64,000 bases of DNA. Source: Methanobrevibacter sp. GTDB taxonomy: Archaea; Methanobacteriota; Methanobacteria; Methanobacteriales; Methanobacteriaceae. The translations under genes were made by a program, and so were the position numbers. Location of the stretch: NCBI GenBank assembly GCA_017407115.1, contig JAFQXD010000042.1, positions 124,001 through 188,000 of the forward strand, given 5' to 3'. Shown piece after piece: positions 1 to 8,952 of the stretch (position 1 is its first letter; the number at the start of each line of letters is the position of its first letter). The notes beneath the pieces are model-generated. The model was not told the origin of the DNA and ran no database searches. It worked only from the letters and a program-made list of their open reading frames with translations.

Positions 1-82
1 AGAAGATATTTGGAAGTTTTATTATGAAAAAAACAGAGAAAACTTCAAGAGACAGCAAAAAAATGGTCGTTACGAAAAATAA
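1..82 (+). CDS. C-terminal fragment of an unknown protein
   Basis: An open frame enters the window (first complete codon at base 2) and ends at TAA 80-82, giving 26 lysine/arginine-rich residues (EDIWKFYYEK...). Too little is visible to assign a function. Its stop codon lies 11 bases before the structured RNA that precedes the next gene, so it is the gene beside which the homing endonuclease inserted. Confidence 0.5.
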   Translation, partial: EDIWKFYYEKNRENFKRQQKNGRYEK

Positions 83-93
83 ATAAAAATGAT

Positions 94-208
94 AAGGACA
101 GGTGAAACCTCTAGTTCACTTGGGAAAGGCGGCAACCTTTCCCTTACTTATTTCATAAATATTATAGTTATGATGCCCATAACTATATTTTTATACTAGA
201 GGTTTAAT
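94..208 (+). promoter_or_regulatory. HEG-associated kissing-loop RNA, copy 1
   Basis: Starts with AAGGACAG (94-101). Hairpin H1 pairs 100-106 with 115-121; its loop ACCTCTAG (107-114) is the exact complement of CTAGAGGT (196-203), which holds the Shine-Dalgarno site of the endonuclease gene starting at 209. Hairpin H2 pairs 122-129 with 136-143 (8 bp); its loop contains GGCA (131-134). Hairpin H3 pairs 164-172 with 178-186 (9 bp); its loop contains TGCC (174-177), complementary to the H2 loop. CATAAATA (154-161) between H2 and H3 resembles a T4 late promoter. The same layout recurs at 19874-22942 and 29045-29153 with different sequences. Inferred role: blocks endonuclease translation on read-through mRNA. 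Confidence 0.8.
154..161 (+). promoter_or_regulatory. putative T4-type late promoter CATAAATA
   Basis: One mismatch to TATAAATA. By T4 spacing the start site would be near 167, inside the 5' arm of H3 and downstream of H1/H2, so a late transcript would lack the arms that mask the ribosome-binding site. Confidence 0.4.
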
Positions 209-1198
209 ATGTTACAATGTAAAATATGTAACCAGGAATTTAATTCATATACTGGCTTAGCAGGACATATCAATTTAAAGCATCATATTTCATCAAAAGA
301 ATATTATATTAAATATTTAAAACAAAATGATGAAGGTATTTGTCCTATTTGTGGAAAAGAAACAAAATGGTTTTCATTACGAAAAGGTTTTAGAAAACAT
401 TGTTCAAAATCTTGTTCATCTGCAGATCCTAATGTTTATAAAATAAAGACAGAAACTGAATTTAAAAATACAGGTTATTATAATCAAATGGAAAATCCAA
501 TTCATCATAAAAAGATGATCGAATTATCAAAGTTAAAAGAAAATCAAGAAAAACGAATACAATCTTGTAAAGATAACAACGGCTATGGAACAGGATTTCA
601 AATAAAATCTGTTAAAGAAAAAGCAGAAAAAACAATCATAGATAAATATGGTGTTGATAATGTTTTTAAATTACCAGAAATTCATCAAATAGCAAATAAA
701 ACTAAAGAAGAAAAATATAATAATAAAAATTATAATAATAGAGAAAAAGCAAAAGAAACATATTATAATAAAACTGGATATTATATACCATTACAAAATC
801 CTGAAGTTAAATCAAAAGTTAAAAAATTGTATACATTTAATAATATAAAATTTGATTCTAGTTGGGAATTAGCATATTATATTTGGTTAAGTGATAATAA
901 TATTAATTTTAAATACCAACCAAATATGCCACTTGAATATAAAGTTAATAATTTGATAAAATATTATTATCCAGATTTTTTAGTAAATAATCAATTTTAT
1001 GAAATTAAGGGTAATCAATTTTTTAATGAAAATAATCAATTAATTAACCCATTTAATAATACATTAGATATTGAAAAATATCAATGTATGATAGATAATA
1101 ATGTAAAAATATTAAGAGAAAAAGATATAATTCCAATATTAGATTATATAGAAATAAAATATGGTAAAAGCTATTTAAAACAGTTTAAAACTAATTAA
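209..1198 (+). CDS. homing endonuclease, zinc finger + PD-(D/E)XK-like
   Basis: 329 aa. The N-terminus has a C2H2-type finger (C4, C7, H20, H25) and a second Cys cluster (C45, C48, then HCSKSC near 65-70). The middle has modules of the type KYGVDNVFKLPEI, repeated more often in the copy at 29154. The C-terminus has a putative nuclease core: FDSSWELAYYIWL (about 214-226, catalytic Glu), YYPDFLV (about 253) and EIKG (about 268), i.e. an E...PD...ExK layout. Very AT-rich codon use sets it apart from its neighbours. The start follows the Shine-Dalgarno AGAGGT at 198-203, which is the sequence masked by H1. It is a free-standing gene between two genes, not inside an obvious intron. Nuclease activity and target are inferred. 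Confidence 0.75.
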   Translation: MLQCKICNQEFNSYTGLAGHINLKHHISSKEYYIKYLKQNDEGICPICGKETKWFSLRKGFRKHCSKSCSSADPNVYKIKTETEFKNTGYYNQMENPIHHKKMIELSKLKENQEKRIQSCKDNNGYGTGFQIKSVKEKAEKTIIDKYGVDNVFKLPEIHQIANKTKEEKYNNKNYNNREKAKETYYNKTGYYIPLQNPEVKSKVKKLYTFNNIKFDSSWELAYYIWLSDNNINFKYQPNMPLEYKVNNLIKYYYPDFLVNNQFYEIKGNQFFNENNQLINPFNNTLDIEKYQCMIDNNVKILREKDIIPILDYIEIKYGKSYLKQFKTN

Positions 1199-1217
1199 AT
1201 TCTGACATTTTTATAAG

Positions 1218-1246
1218 AAGAGAAGATTTCATATCTTCTCTTTTTA
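1218..1246 (+). terminator. rho-independent terminator
   Basis: A perfect 10-bp stem (1218-1227 with 1233-1242), 5-nt loop and T-run, directly after the endonuclease gene and before the late promoter at 1248. Confidence 0.8.
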
Positions 1247-1247
1247 T

Positions 1248-1255
1248 TATAAATA
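1248..1255 (+). promoter_or_regulatory. T4-type late promoter TATAAATA
   Basis: Exact TATAAATA. By T4 spacing the start site falls at about 1261, almost on the ATG at 1260, so the following fibre gene may be made from a leaderless mRNA. Confidence 0.6.
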
Positions 1256-1259
1256 ATGT

Positions 1260-2399
1260 ATGGCAGTTAATGAAGATAAAAGATTATCAGATTATGAACT
1301 AAAGACTTTGAGAGATCTTCAACAGTCTAGCAATACAGCATATGTTCCAGCATTTACTGAAACCGAAAACTATAAATTTGATTCTAAAGAATTGAATGGT
1401 CAAGTTTTACAGGCTGGAACTAATGTAACTATTGATAATAATAATGTAATTCGTTCTACTGATACAAAATTGAAAAGTAGTGATAATATTACCGTAACCC
1501 AAGATAATAAATTAGTATATACTGGTCCACAAGGAGAAGGAATAGATCTTGAAGAAGATAGTACAAATTTAACGATTTCAAGACAAAATGATGGTAAATA
1601 TAAAGTAAATCTTAATCTTAACTACGGTTCAGAAGTATCACAGGTTCATAACGGTGCGACAACTTATAATTGTACTTCTACATATTTTACTTCTTCAGAT
1701 GGCGGTAAATCAATAAAAGGTAATTTTGCAGGATTTGTAAATAATGCTATAACATTTGGTAGAGAACCAAGTGAAGGTAATGTTCCAAACAATCGTCTTA
1801 ATTTAGTTTTTAGCGAAGATATTTCTTTGCAATATTGGACTGATAGTTCAACAGATAGATGGATTTTAGCTACTCCAGATGATGTATTATCATTTAAAAA
1901 AGTAGACGGAACATATCCACCTTATGCAAGTCGTATTCATGGCGATTATTATTCTCAGCTTATTTTTAATATGCCAAATATTGCTGCATTAACTATGCAT
2001 ACATGGTGGATTCAACATGTAACTCATAGAGAGAATGTTTTTGTTCAAGTTAATATGGGTGAAAAAATGCATGCATTATATATTTTTAATGGTAATGGTG
2101 ATGATAATGAAGGTGCAAATTTTTATTTCTATCATAATGGATTAGTATATAAAAAAGAAAATGTAAGTAAAGGACATTTCGTTGTTATTGGTAATATAGT
2201 TAACGGGAAATTATATACTGATTTATCTGGAGATGGAATTGTAAATGGTGAAGGACAGACTCATTCATTGCCTTTTACAGTAAACAATGGTAGTAGTGGT
2301 TCTGATGATTGGATGATTTGCACGGTTCAAAGATTTTATTGTATGCATGAAATAATTAATAATAAACATAATTATTATTTTATTGAATCTATGTATTAA
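1260..2399 (+). CDS. tail fibre / receptor-binding-like protein A
   Basis: 379 aa, first of three tandem genes of similar design. The N-terminal 100 residues match the next two proteins: a short helical start (LSDYELKTLRDL), then AGTNVTIDNNN, RSTDTKL and SSDNITV blocks, read as a common attachment domain. The C-terminal part is rich in Gly, Asn, aromatic and beta-type residues and differs from its neighbours, as expected of receptor-binding tips. No Shine-Dalgarno site is seen before the ATG and the late promoter is only 4 bases upstream. Followed after 9 bases by its paralogue. The fibre role is inferred from composition, position and promoter type. Confidence 0.55.
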   Translation: MAVNEDKRLSDYELKTLRDLQQSSNTAYVPAFTETENYKFDSKELNGQVLQAGTNVTIDNNNVIRSTDTKLKSSDNITVTQDNKLVYTGPQGEGIDLEEDSTNLTISRQNDGKYKVNLNLNYGSEVSQVHNGATTYNCTSTYFTSSDGGKSIKGNFAGFVNNAITFGREPSEGNVPNNRLNLVFSEDISLQYWTDSSTDRWILATPDDVLSFKKVDGTYPPYASRIHGDYYSQLIFNMPNIAALTMHTWWIQHVTHRENVFVQVNMGEKMHALYIFNGNGDDNEGANFYFYHNGLVYKKENVSKGHFVVIGNIVNGKLYTDLSGDGIVNGEGQTHSLPFTVNNGSSGSDDWMICTVQRFYCMHEIINNKHNYYFIESMY

Positions 2400-2408
2400 T
2401 GAGGATTT

Positions 2409-3563
2409 ATGGGAAAAATTAAAAGAAAGAAATTGTCATCATTTGAAACTAAAACACTATCTGAATTAAAAGAAATGAATGATAGTGGTAATAGTGTTTA
2501 TATCCCATATATTCAACCTACTTACAATAACTATAAGCATGAAATTTCAGAATGTGCAGAAAAATTAACTGCGGGCGAGAATGTTCAGATAACTAATGAA
2601 GGAAGAGTAAACGCTACTGATACCCGTTATATTCCTGGCGATAATATTGAAATCGCTGCTGATGGAAAAGTGTCTTATGTAGGTGATGCTCCACAAACCT
2701 ATAAAGCAGGAAGAGGATTAAGACTAACAAATAATACTAATATTTTAGCATTAAACCTAGAAACGGATGGGGGACCAACGTTTACATCGAGTTATGGTTC
2801 AAAATTAAATCCAGCTACGTTTAAAAATAATTACACATTAGAATTAGCTGGAAATGCAATGGATTCACTTTTTGTTCATGTTGCAGATAGTGATAGAACT
2901 GGCGGCTATAAAGTAATATGTTTAGATAATGATGGAATTACATTAAGAATTGCTTTAGATAGTACTGATACTAAAAAATATTATTGCACAAATGGTACTA
3001 GTCGTGGTTGGTATCAATCCTCACAACAACCGACAGGATATACAAAAATAAGAACATCTGATTATACTCATATTGCTGTTGATGTAGGAAATATTGTACT
3101 ATTATCAATGTCTGCTTTATTTTTACAAAGTCATAATAATAAAGAAACAATTATTAATATGGTAAATAGAACAAATTATAAAGAACCTGAGTTAATAATT
3201 GAAAATGATACGTCATATAATGCTGATGCATTTATATATGAACAAGGTTTATTATCAGGGGCTACTATAAGTTCAAATGCATCATCTACAAATTATGGAA
3301 TTGTTGCAAAAATTAAAAGAACACAAAACCAAGGTTCAACGGGTTATACTGAGCAATTGATATCGGATTTTATTCCTAGTTATTATATTAGAAATGATGG
3401 CGCGCAACGTGCTGCATTACCACCATTTTGTGGAAACGTTTTATCAATGGTAGATGATGGTAATTATACTGGCTTATTTTCTACACTTAGATTTATTCCA
3501 GCAGTTTATATAGATTCAACAAATTCAAAAACAACTATATCACTGGTATCAACGGAGTATTAA
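2409..3563 (+). CDS. tail fibre / receptor-binding-like protein B
   Basis: 384 aa paralogue of the proteins on either side. The shared N-terminus reads LSSFETKTLSELKEM..., then LTAGENVQITNEG, NATDTRYIPGDNIEI and DGKVSYVG. The C-terminal two thirds has its own sequence, rich in Asn, Ser, Thr and Tyr with no recognised enzyme motif. Start chosen at ATG 2409 behind GAGGAT. Same operon as 1260 and 3567, with gaps under 10 bases. Three proteins with one head and different tails may form alternative or hetero-oligomeric receptor-binding structures; this is inference. Confidence 0.55.
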   Translation: MGKIKRKKLSSFETKTLSELKEMNDSGNSVYIPYIQPTYNNYKHEISECAEKLTAGENVQITNEGRVNATDTRYIPGDNIEIAADGKVSYVGDAPQTYKAGRGLRLTNNTNILALNLETDGGPTFTSSYGSKLNPATFKNNYTLELAGNAMDSLFVHVADSDRTGGYKVICLDNDGITLRIALDSTDTKKYYCTNGTSRGWYQSSQQPTGYTKIRTSDYTHIAVDVGNIVLLSMSALFLQSHNNKETIINMVNRTNYKEPELIIENDTSYNADAFIYEQGLLSGATISSNASSTNYGIVAKIKRTQNQGSTGYTEQLISDFIPSYYIRNDGAQRAALPPFCGNVLSMVDDGNYTGLFSTLRFIPAVYIDSTNSKTTISLVSTEY

Positions 3564-3566
3564 ATT

Positions 3567-5099
3567 ATGGCAGGATGGAAAAAAAATACTAAAAATGAAT
3601 TAGTAAAATTAAATAATTATAGTAAAACTGATATTACGAATGCCGAGATACCAGTTGTTATTCCAGATGCAGGTAAAAATGCAAGATTTAAAGTTACTGA
3701 TTTAGCACCTGTATATAAAGATGATGAAGATAATTGTCTTAAAATCGAAAATGGTGTTATTTCTAAAACAGATACAAAATATCAGTCAGGTGATGATGTT
3801 ATAAAAGTTAATACTGTTGGTAATGAAAATATTATTAGTTGTGATGGTTTTGGTGGTAAAAAATATGTTGCAGGAGCAACAATCCAAGTAACTGAAAATA
3901 CTAACACTAATACTACAACATTTTCAACGCTTAAATCCACATCCGATAAATTGATGGGTAATATCCAAACATATCAAAAACATCAACCTACTTACAGAAA
4001 AAATAGTAAAACAGAATTTTCTGGTTTTGCTAATTTATATGGTGTTATTGGAGACCCATGGTGGTCAGAATCAACACCAAATTCATATACAACAATTGCT
4101 AGAATTGCTAACGGCAGAATTCATTGTTATAATAGCCAAATACAAGAAAAAACATATTATATAAATGGTGATACTTCATCAGATGGATTATATAAATTTA
4201 ATCAATATGCAATACATATGGCACGTGTTGGTGGTATATACGTAGATTATGCTTTTTTAACAAATCATTTTAATCGTGAATTATATATTTCAAGAACATA
4301 TACCGCATTTGATGCTAATCAAGGAACAAATTATGGTTGTAAATTTTTTATAACAGAAAATTCTGGAAGTAGTCGTAGACTTAGAGTTATAATTTATTCA
4401 TGCGGTTATATTTGTGAAGGTTATTCAACTTCAAATAATCCAGAAATTTGTTTACAAGATATTTGTTATTGGAACTGGGCTAATGGTCAAAATGGAACTA
4501 ATTTTAATTATATATTAAGACCAATAGGTTCTGGATATCATTTAAGAGATTATGGTTATAATGCAGTTGCTGTTAAAATAGATAATGACGGTGGTGCACA
4601 TTCTTTTATTAGTGATGGGTCATGGTGCGCTGATAAATATTATGATTCAAATAATATACCATGTACAATAATGAATGATGTATGGTCAGAATGGGACTGG
4701 TCATGGACATATAATCAAACTACGGGTTGGGTACCTCAAATAATACCAGGAACAGGTATATCATATAACGCACCAAAAACTATAACGCAATATTCTAATT
4801 TTTATAAAAGTACAGACCCTCGTTATAATTATTGGGAAACAGCAAATAAAATTAGAACAAAATATTGTTATAATACAGATATTGCAACAATAATGTACAG
4901 ATCTCCTGATAATGCAAATTATGGTAAATATTCACGATTTTTACATGAAGGTGAAGTTCATAGAAATTTTAATGAAGTATGTCCAATCTCATATGATGAA
5001 TATTTTTCTAGTTTTAAATTTATGGTTAATGGATTTGGCGTAACAACAGTAAATGGTGTAGATTATGATACTGTTTATTTAGTTGATATGAGAAACTAA
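3567..5099 (+). CDS. tail fibre / receptor-binding-like protein C
   Basis: 510 aa, the longest of the three tandem fibre-like proteins. The shared N-terminal pattern is present (LKIENGVISKTDTKYQSGDDVIKV). The rest is rich in Tyr, Trp, Asn and Gly with short beta-type segments, as in carbohydrate-binding phage proteins. The start is ATG 3567 with GGAG upstream at the end of the preceding gene. The TAA stop shares its last base with the ATG of the glycosyltransferase gene, so the two are translationally coupled. Function inferred. Confidence 0.5.
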   Translation: MAGWKKNTKNELVKLNNYSKTDITNAEIPVVIPDAGKNARFKVTDLAPVYKDDEDNCLKIENGVISKTDTKYQSGDDVIKVNTVGNENIISCDGFGGKKYVAGATIQVTENTNTNTTTFSTLKSTSDKLMGNIQTYQKHQPTYRKNSKTEFSGFANLYGVIGDPWWSESTPNSYTTIARIANGRIHCYNSQIQEKTYYINGDTSSDGLYKFNQYAIHMARVGGIYVDYAFLTNHFNRELYISRTYTAFDANQGTNYGCKFFITENSGSSRRLRVIIYSCGYICEGYSTSNNPEICLQDICYWNWANGQNGTNFNYILRPIGSGYHLRDYGYNAVAVKIDNDGGAHSFISDGSWCADKYYDSNNIPCTIMNDVWSEWDWSWTYNQTTGWVPQIIPGTGISYNAPKTITQYSNFYKSTDPRYNYWETANKIRTKYCYNTDIATIMYRSPDNANYGKYSRFLHEGEVHRNFNEVCPISYDEYFSSFKFMVNGFGVTTVNGVDYDTVYLVDMRN

Positions 5100-5779
5100 T
5101 GAATATAGTAGTAATTAATAAAAATCAAGAAGATAAAATTAATTTAATTGAAGACAAGATACATGAGTTTAATCATGTATTTTGTTTTGATAGGTATAAA
5201 CCAGATACAACAGTTCCAGCTGTTTATAATACAGAAGGAACCGGATTCTTGGCAGGTAAATGTAGAGACATCGGTGCAGCATATTTTGATTATAAAGGAG
5301 ATTTCTTATTTCTTGATGGTGATAAAGTTCCAGAAGGTGATTTGAATATTATTCCTGAAATCGGTGCAGACTGTGTTTTACTCGGTGTTGGTAAAAATGA
5401 TCATCGCCGATTTATGCAGCAAGAAAATATAACGAAAGAATATAATTGGGATGAAGGTTTCGATTGTAAAAATCCATTAAATTTTGTATATAGTTGTGGT
5501 ATTTATCTTTCTCAGAAAGCAGTAGATTTAATGAGAGAAATAAATGGTGGTAGGATATTTCACCCTTGTTTTGATGGAACTTGGGGCGATGAAGACCGTT
5601 GGATTGGCGATGTTTTAGGTTTTTATAAAATTCCGATTTTTTATACCACAAAAGTAACTCTATCTGGACATATTACTTCTACTAGAGATGACCCAATGTC
5701 GGAAAAAGCACAGAATTTACATATAAACATGATAAAACGAATTCATTTGAGACAGGAAAAGTTGGGATTACAGTTCTAA
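5099..5779 (+). CDS. putative GT-A glycosyltransferase
   Basis: 226 aa. Features of nucleotide-sugar-dependent GT-A transferases: an acidic DxD-type motif after a hydrophobic strand (FLFLDGDKV, about residue 62), the segment DCVLLGVGKNDHRR, and GDEDRWIGDVLGFY (about 164), where the acidic pair could be the catalytic or metal site. Its start overlaps the stop of the last fibre-like gene, suggesting it acts on the fibre proteins or on host surface glycans. Family placement is moderate; the acceptor is unknown. Confidence 0.5.
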   Translation: MNIVVINKNQEDKINLIEDKIHEFNHVFCFDRYKPDTTVPAVYNTEGTGFLAGKCRDIGAAYFDYKGDFLFLDGDKVPEGDLNIIPEIGADCVLLGVGKNDHRRFMQQENITKEYNWDEGFDCKNPLNFVYSCGIYLSQKAVDLMREINGGRIFHPCFDGTWGDEDRWIGDVLGFYKIPIFYTTKVTLSGHITSTRDDPMSEKAQNLHINMIKRIHLRQEKLGLQF

Positions 5780-5784
5780 TTTTT

Positions 5785-5792
5785 TATAAATA
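5785..5792 (+). promoter_or_regulatory. T4-type late promoter TATAAATA
   Basis: Exact match, 25 bases before the leader-bearing gene at 5817, which has its own AAGGAG site. Confidence 0.6.
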
Positions 5793-5816
5793 ATATAAAA
5801 TTATTAAGGAGAGAAA

Positions 5817-6659
5817 ATGAATTTAAGCGAATCTTTAAAACTTTTGGGCAATTGTGGTTATACAATTAAAAGAGCAAAATTAAATGAAATGTCTCGTGCC
5901 TCTGACCGTGTTCTTGGTCATGATACTGCAGAAAACTTGCTTTATATGCTTGCTGACTGGAAGAAACAGTATGACAGAACTGGTAAACGTGCTACATTAG
6001 GTCAGTTTGTTAAATTTACAACTGAAAATGGTATCAGCTGGGATTTAGTTAGTGGCCTTGGATTACCAGGTTTACCAAGAACTGAACCACCTACTCGTTC
6101 TTCTAAGACACTTAACTTAGAAGCAATGATTAGTGTTCTTGAAGACGAACTTGGACAGGATGTTAGCGACGTTCGTAACCGTGTTGACTTAGGCAAGGAT
6201 GATTATGATAAATTAATCGACACATTCTGGGATTATTATGAAAAGAATCGTGATGGTGAAGATGTTTCTGCAATTGTTGATTCTGAAAATTTCCAAGCTC
6301 TTATTAGATTGTTTGCTGAAGAACCAGAAACTGCACAGGAAGTCTTTGGTAGAAATTATGACAAGGCTAATAGCAAGTTACAGAGATTCATTAATCCTGA
6401 TTCCCCAGCAGCTTTGATTGGTGAATTCTGGGATTGGTATTATGCTAAGAAGGCTGGTCGTGACATTGACTTCGATCCAGAAAAGGCAGAAAAGATTGCT
6501 GACTTGCTTGAAACACCGAATGCTAAGGATGAAATTTTCGGAGGTAACGGTTCTTACTATACAGTTCTTAAAACAATTAGTAACATCGTTGGTAGACAGC
6601 TTGGTCAGAGAGATGCAGACTTCGATTACGATTCTTTGAATGGTGATTTGAGCCTCTAA
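5817..6659 (+). CDS. putative packaged head protein with capsid-targeting leader
   Basis: 280 aa. The N-terminus MNLSESLKLLGNCGYTIK... ending LNE (residues 22-24) belongs to a leader shared by at least six proteins here (31511, 31881, 32251, 32702, 62520 and, weakly, 49424). The consensus is MNLxEAxxxLKxxGYxxxKE, ending in (L/I)xE, the motif cut by T4 prohead protease gp21. The rest is acidic and helical, with an internal duplication around FWDYYEKNRDG (about 141) and FWDWYYAKKAGRD (about 203). Late promoter and AAGGAG upstream. Predicted to enter the prohead and lose its leader; the mature function is unknown. Confidence 0.55.
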   Translation: MNLSESLKLLGNCGYTIKRAKLNEMSRASDRVLGHDTAENLLYMLADWKKQYDRTGKRATLGQFVKFTTENGISWDLVSGLGLPGLPRTEPPTRSSKTLNLEAMISVLEDELGQDVSDVRNRVDLGKDDYDKLIDTFWDYYEKNRDGEDVSAIVDSENFQALIRLFAEEPETAQEVFGRNYDKANSKLQRFINPDSPAALIGEFWDWYYAKKAGRDIDFDPEKAEKIADLLETPNAKDEIFGGNGSYYTVLKTISNIVGRQLGQRDADFDYDSLNGDLSL

Positions 6660-6685
6660 TATATCGTTTCAGACAACATTAAATA

Positions 6686-6721
6686 AAAAGGGTTGACGGC
6701 AGTCACCCTTTTTGCTATATT
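6686..6721 (+). promoter_or_regulatory. fused terminator hairpin and sigma70-type promoter
   Basis: The hairpin AAAAGGGTTGAC-ggca-GTCACCCTTTTT (6686-6713; one bulge) is followed by TATATT (6716-6721). The -35 TTGACG (6693-6698) overlaps the stem, and the T-run lies in the exact 17-bp spacer. It ends the upstream gene and starts the flotillin operon. Confidence 0.7.
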
Positions 6722-6748
6722 TAGGAAAAACTTACAAGGAGATATAAA

Positions 6749-7240
6749 ATGATAGTAATCGCTTGGACGATTGTTGGTTTAACTGCACTTTTCATTATCT
6801 GTAGCTGCATAAAGAGTTGCGTCAGAATGGCAACAATGGAACGCTTTAAAAACGTTCCCATTCAGACACCTACCTTAGTAGCAGATAAGAATAAGATTAT
6901 TCAGACATTATTTGATGATGATGTTGAAAAGTTTTTCAAATATAAAGGTATAACATTCTGGTATTATAAGGATTCAAAGGATTACTTTGAAAAGCAGAGT
7001 TTTAGTGTTGCTGATGTAAAGAATAAGATTGCACAGAAGTATGATGAACTTAAAGAAGAACATCCAGAAATTACAGACTTTTTTGTTTCCATGACGAAAA
7101 AAAATAATTATTTAACATGGGAATTTGATCCAATTGACTTAAACTCTTATGTTCCACCAAAGTCAACTAAGGATATTTGTATCGATGAGCTTAACAAATT
7201 AATAGAAAACAATAAAATAAAGGAAAAACATGACATCTAA
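6749..7240 (+). CDS. single-pass membrane protein, flotillin partner candidate
   Basis: 163 aa. One N-terminal transmembrane helix (about residues 3-23, with Cys-rich IICSCIKSC), then a soluble, Lys-rich helical domain containing a WYYKDSKDYFEK segment. No family recognised. Start behind AAGGAG. Its end overlaps the start of the flotillin-like gene by 11 bases, so the two are probably co-translated and may work together at the membrane. NfeD, the usual flotillin partner, is not recognisable in it. Confidence 0.55.
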   Translation: MIVIAWTIVGLTALFIICSCIKSCVRMATMERFKNVPIQTPTLVADKNKIIQTLFDDDVEKFFKYKGITFWYYKDSKDYFEKQSFSVADVKNKIAQKYDELKEEHPEITDFFVSMTKKNNYLTWEFDPIDLNSYVPPKSTKDICIDELNKLIENNKIKEKHDI

Positions 7241-8828
7241 TATTATCGTCCCAATACTTATCGGAATTGCAGTAATTACTTTAAGTATTCTCTTTTTTGC
7301 GTCTTATATCAAAGCCGCACCAGATGAAGTTAAAATCATCTCTGGTTTCCGACAACTAAGGACAATTATCGGACATTCAGGATTTAGAATTCCGTTCCTT
7401 GAGCAAGTCGATACATTAAGCTTAAAGCTTATTCCAATCGATGTTAAGACATCTGGTATTCCAACGTCAGATTATATTAATATCGCAGTTGATGCGGTCG
7501 TTCAGGTCAAAATTTCTGATGAAACTGCTGATATTAAGGTTGCTGCACAGAACTTCTTAAATAAGAATCCAGATGAAATTAAGAAGATGATTACTGAAGT
7601 TCTCGAAGCAAACATGAGAGAGATTGTTGGTCAGATGGAACTTATTAAGCTTGTTAATGACAGACAGCAGGTTTCTAAGAAGGTTCTTGAAAACGCTTCT
7701 CCAGACTTAAAGAAACTCGGTATTGTTATTCAAACATTTAATATTCAGAACTTCTCTGATACGGCAAAGGTTATTGAAAACCTTGGTGTTGATAAGGCAG
7801 TTGCAATTCAGAAAGCAGCAGCAATTTCTAGGGCTAATGCAGAAAGAGACGTTAAGATTGCTCAGGCAGAAGCAGCTAAGGAAGCAAATGACGCACAGGT
7901 TGCATCTAATCTCGAAATCGCTCAGAAGCAAAACGACTTAGAAGTTAAGAAAGCTGACCTTAAGAGAATTTCTGATTCTAAGAAGGCTGAAGCTGATGCT
8001 GCTTATGAAATTCAGAAGCAAGAACAGCAAAAGACTATTAACATCGCAGCAGCTGCAGCTGAAGTTGCAAAGCAGGAAAAGCAGATTGAAATTCGTGAAA
8101 GAATGGTAGCTGTTAGACAGAAGGAACTCGAAGCAGAAATTCAGAAGAAGGCTGAAGCAGAAAAACAGGCACAAATTCAGAAGTCTGACGCTGACCTTTA
8201 TAGACAACAGAAGGAAGCTGAAGCAGCACTTTTCACACAGAAGCAACAGGCTGAAGCTATCAAGGCTAAGGCTGAAGCTGATAAGCAAAAAGCATTCGCT
8301 GAAGCTGCAGCAACTAAGGCTAAGGGTGAAGCAGAAGCTGATGCTGTAAAGGCTAAAGGTCTTGCAGAAGCAGCGGCACTTGATCAGAAGGCTGAAGCTA
8401 TGAAGAAGTATGGTGATGCAGCAAGACAGGAAATGCAGCTCAGAACTATCGAAAAGTATTTCGAACAGTTACCAGCTATTGCAAGTGCCGTTGCAAAACC
8501 GATAGAAAAGATTGGCAATATCAATATGTATGGTGAAAGTGGCACAGCTAAGCTCACTGGTGATATTACCAAGACACTTACACAAGTTTCTAGTGGTTTG
8601 ACTGATTCTCTTGGTATTGACCTTAAGACTGTTCTCGGTTCTATGTTCGGTGCACATCTTGCTGGACTCGAAAAGAAACCGTCGCAGGTCCCTGCCGAAG
8701 TTGCAAAAAACGATCCAGCAGTTCCAGCTACCCCAGCTCAGGCTACTCCAGTAGAATCTCCGGTTCAAATGTCTGAATCTGATATTGAACAGGCAGCAGC
8801 AGCATTTCTTAGAAAACGTAAGCACTAA
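7230..8828 (+). CDS. flotillin-like SPFH/band-7 membrane scaffold protein
   Basis: 532 aa. Transmembrane or hairpin segment at residues 5-25, an SPFH domain at about 28-200 (DEVKIISGFRQLRTIIGHSG; GIPTSDYINIAVDAVVQVKI), then a long Ala/Glu/Lys/Gln coiled coil (about 200-400), a hydrophobic Gly-rich segment and a Pro/Ala-rich tail. This order matches bacterial flotillins, which form oligomers in ordered membrane patches. Start overlaps the preceding gene; a terminator follows. A flotillin is unusual in a phage. It could shield the envelope, organise assembly sites or block superinfection; none of these is shown by the sequence. Confidence 0.8.
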   Translation: MTSNIIVPILIGIAVITLSILFFASYIKAAPDEVKIISGFRQLRTIIGHSGFRIPFLEQVDTLSLKLIPIDVKTSGIPTSDYINIAVDAVVQVKISDETADIKVAAQNFLNKNPDEIKKMITEVLEANMREIVGQMELIKLVNDRQQVSKKVLENASPDLKKLGIVIQTFNIQNFSDTAKVIENLGVDKAVAIQKAAAISRANAERDVKIAQAEAAKEANDAQVASNLEIAQKQNDLEVKKADLKRISDSKKAEADAAYEIQKQEQQKTINIAAAAAEVAKQEKQIEIRERMVAVRQKELEAEIQKKAEAEKQAQIQKSDADLYRQQKEAEAALFTQKQQAEAIKAKAEADKQKAFAEAAATKAKGEAEADAVKAKGLAEAAALDQKAEAMKKYGDAARQEMQLRTIEKYFEQLPAIASAVAKPIEKIGNINMYGESGTAKLTGDITKTLTQVSSGLTDSLGIDLKTVLGSMFGAHLAGLEKKPSQVPAEVAKNDPAVPATPAQATPVESPVQMSESDIEQAAAAFLRKRKH

Positions 8829-8845
8829 TAAGAAATAGTTTAAAT

Positions 8846-8875
8846 AAAAAGATCAGACTTATGTCTGGTCTTTTT
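8846..8875 (+). terminator. rho-independent terminator
   Basis: GATCAGAC (8851-8858) pairs with GTCTGGTC (8863-8870), one G-T pair, extended by A5/T5 flanks. It closes the flotillin operon. Confidence 0.75.
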
Positions 8876-8952
8876 GTTGTATTTTAAAAAATTAAAATAT
8901 TTTTACATTTAATAAATAAGAAAATAGAAAAATACTATATTTGTTATTGAAT

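Noticed and set aside
94-208. Group I intron or intron-encoded endonuclease
   Set aside because: The upstream frame ends before the RNA and no continuing exon follows the endonuclease. The conserved P3/P7 core sequences of group I introns were not found.
6418-6639. Additional frames inside real genes (for example 6418-6639, 16882-17439, 26657-27298, 43140-43982, 51154-51708)
   Set aside because: They lie inside well-supported genes in other frames, lack ribosome-binding sites and have compositions typical of shadow frames.
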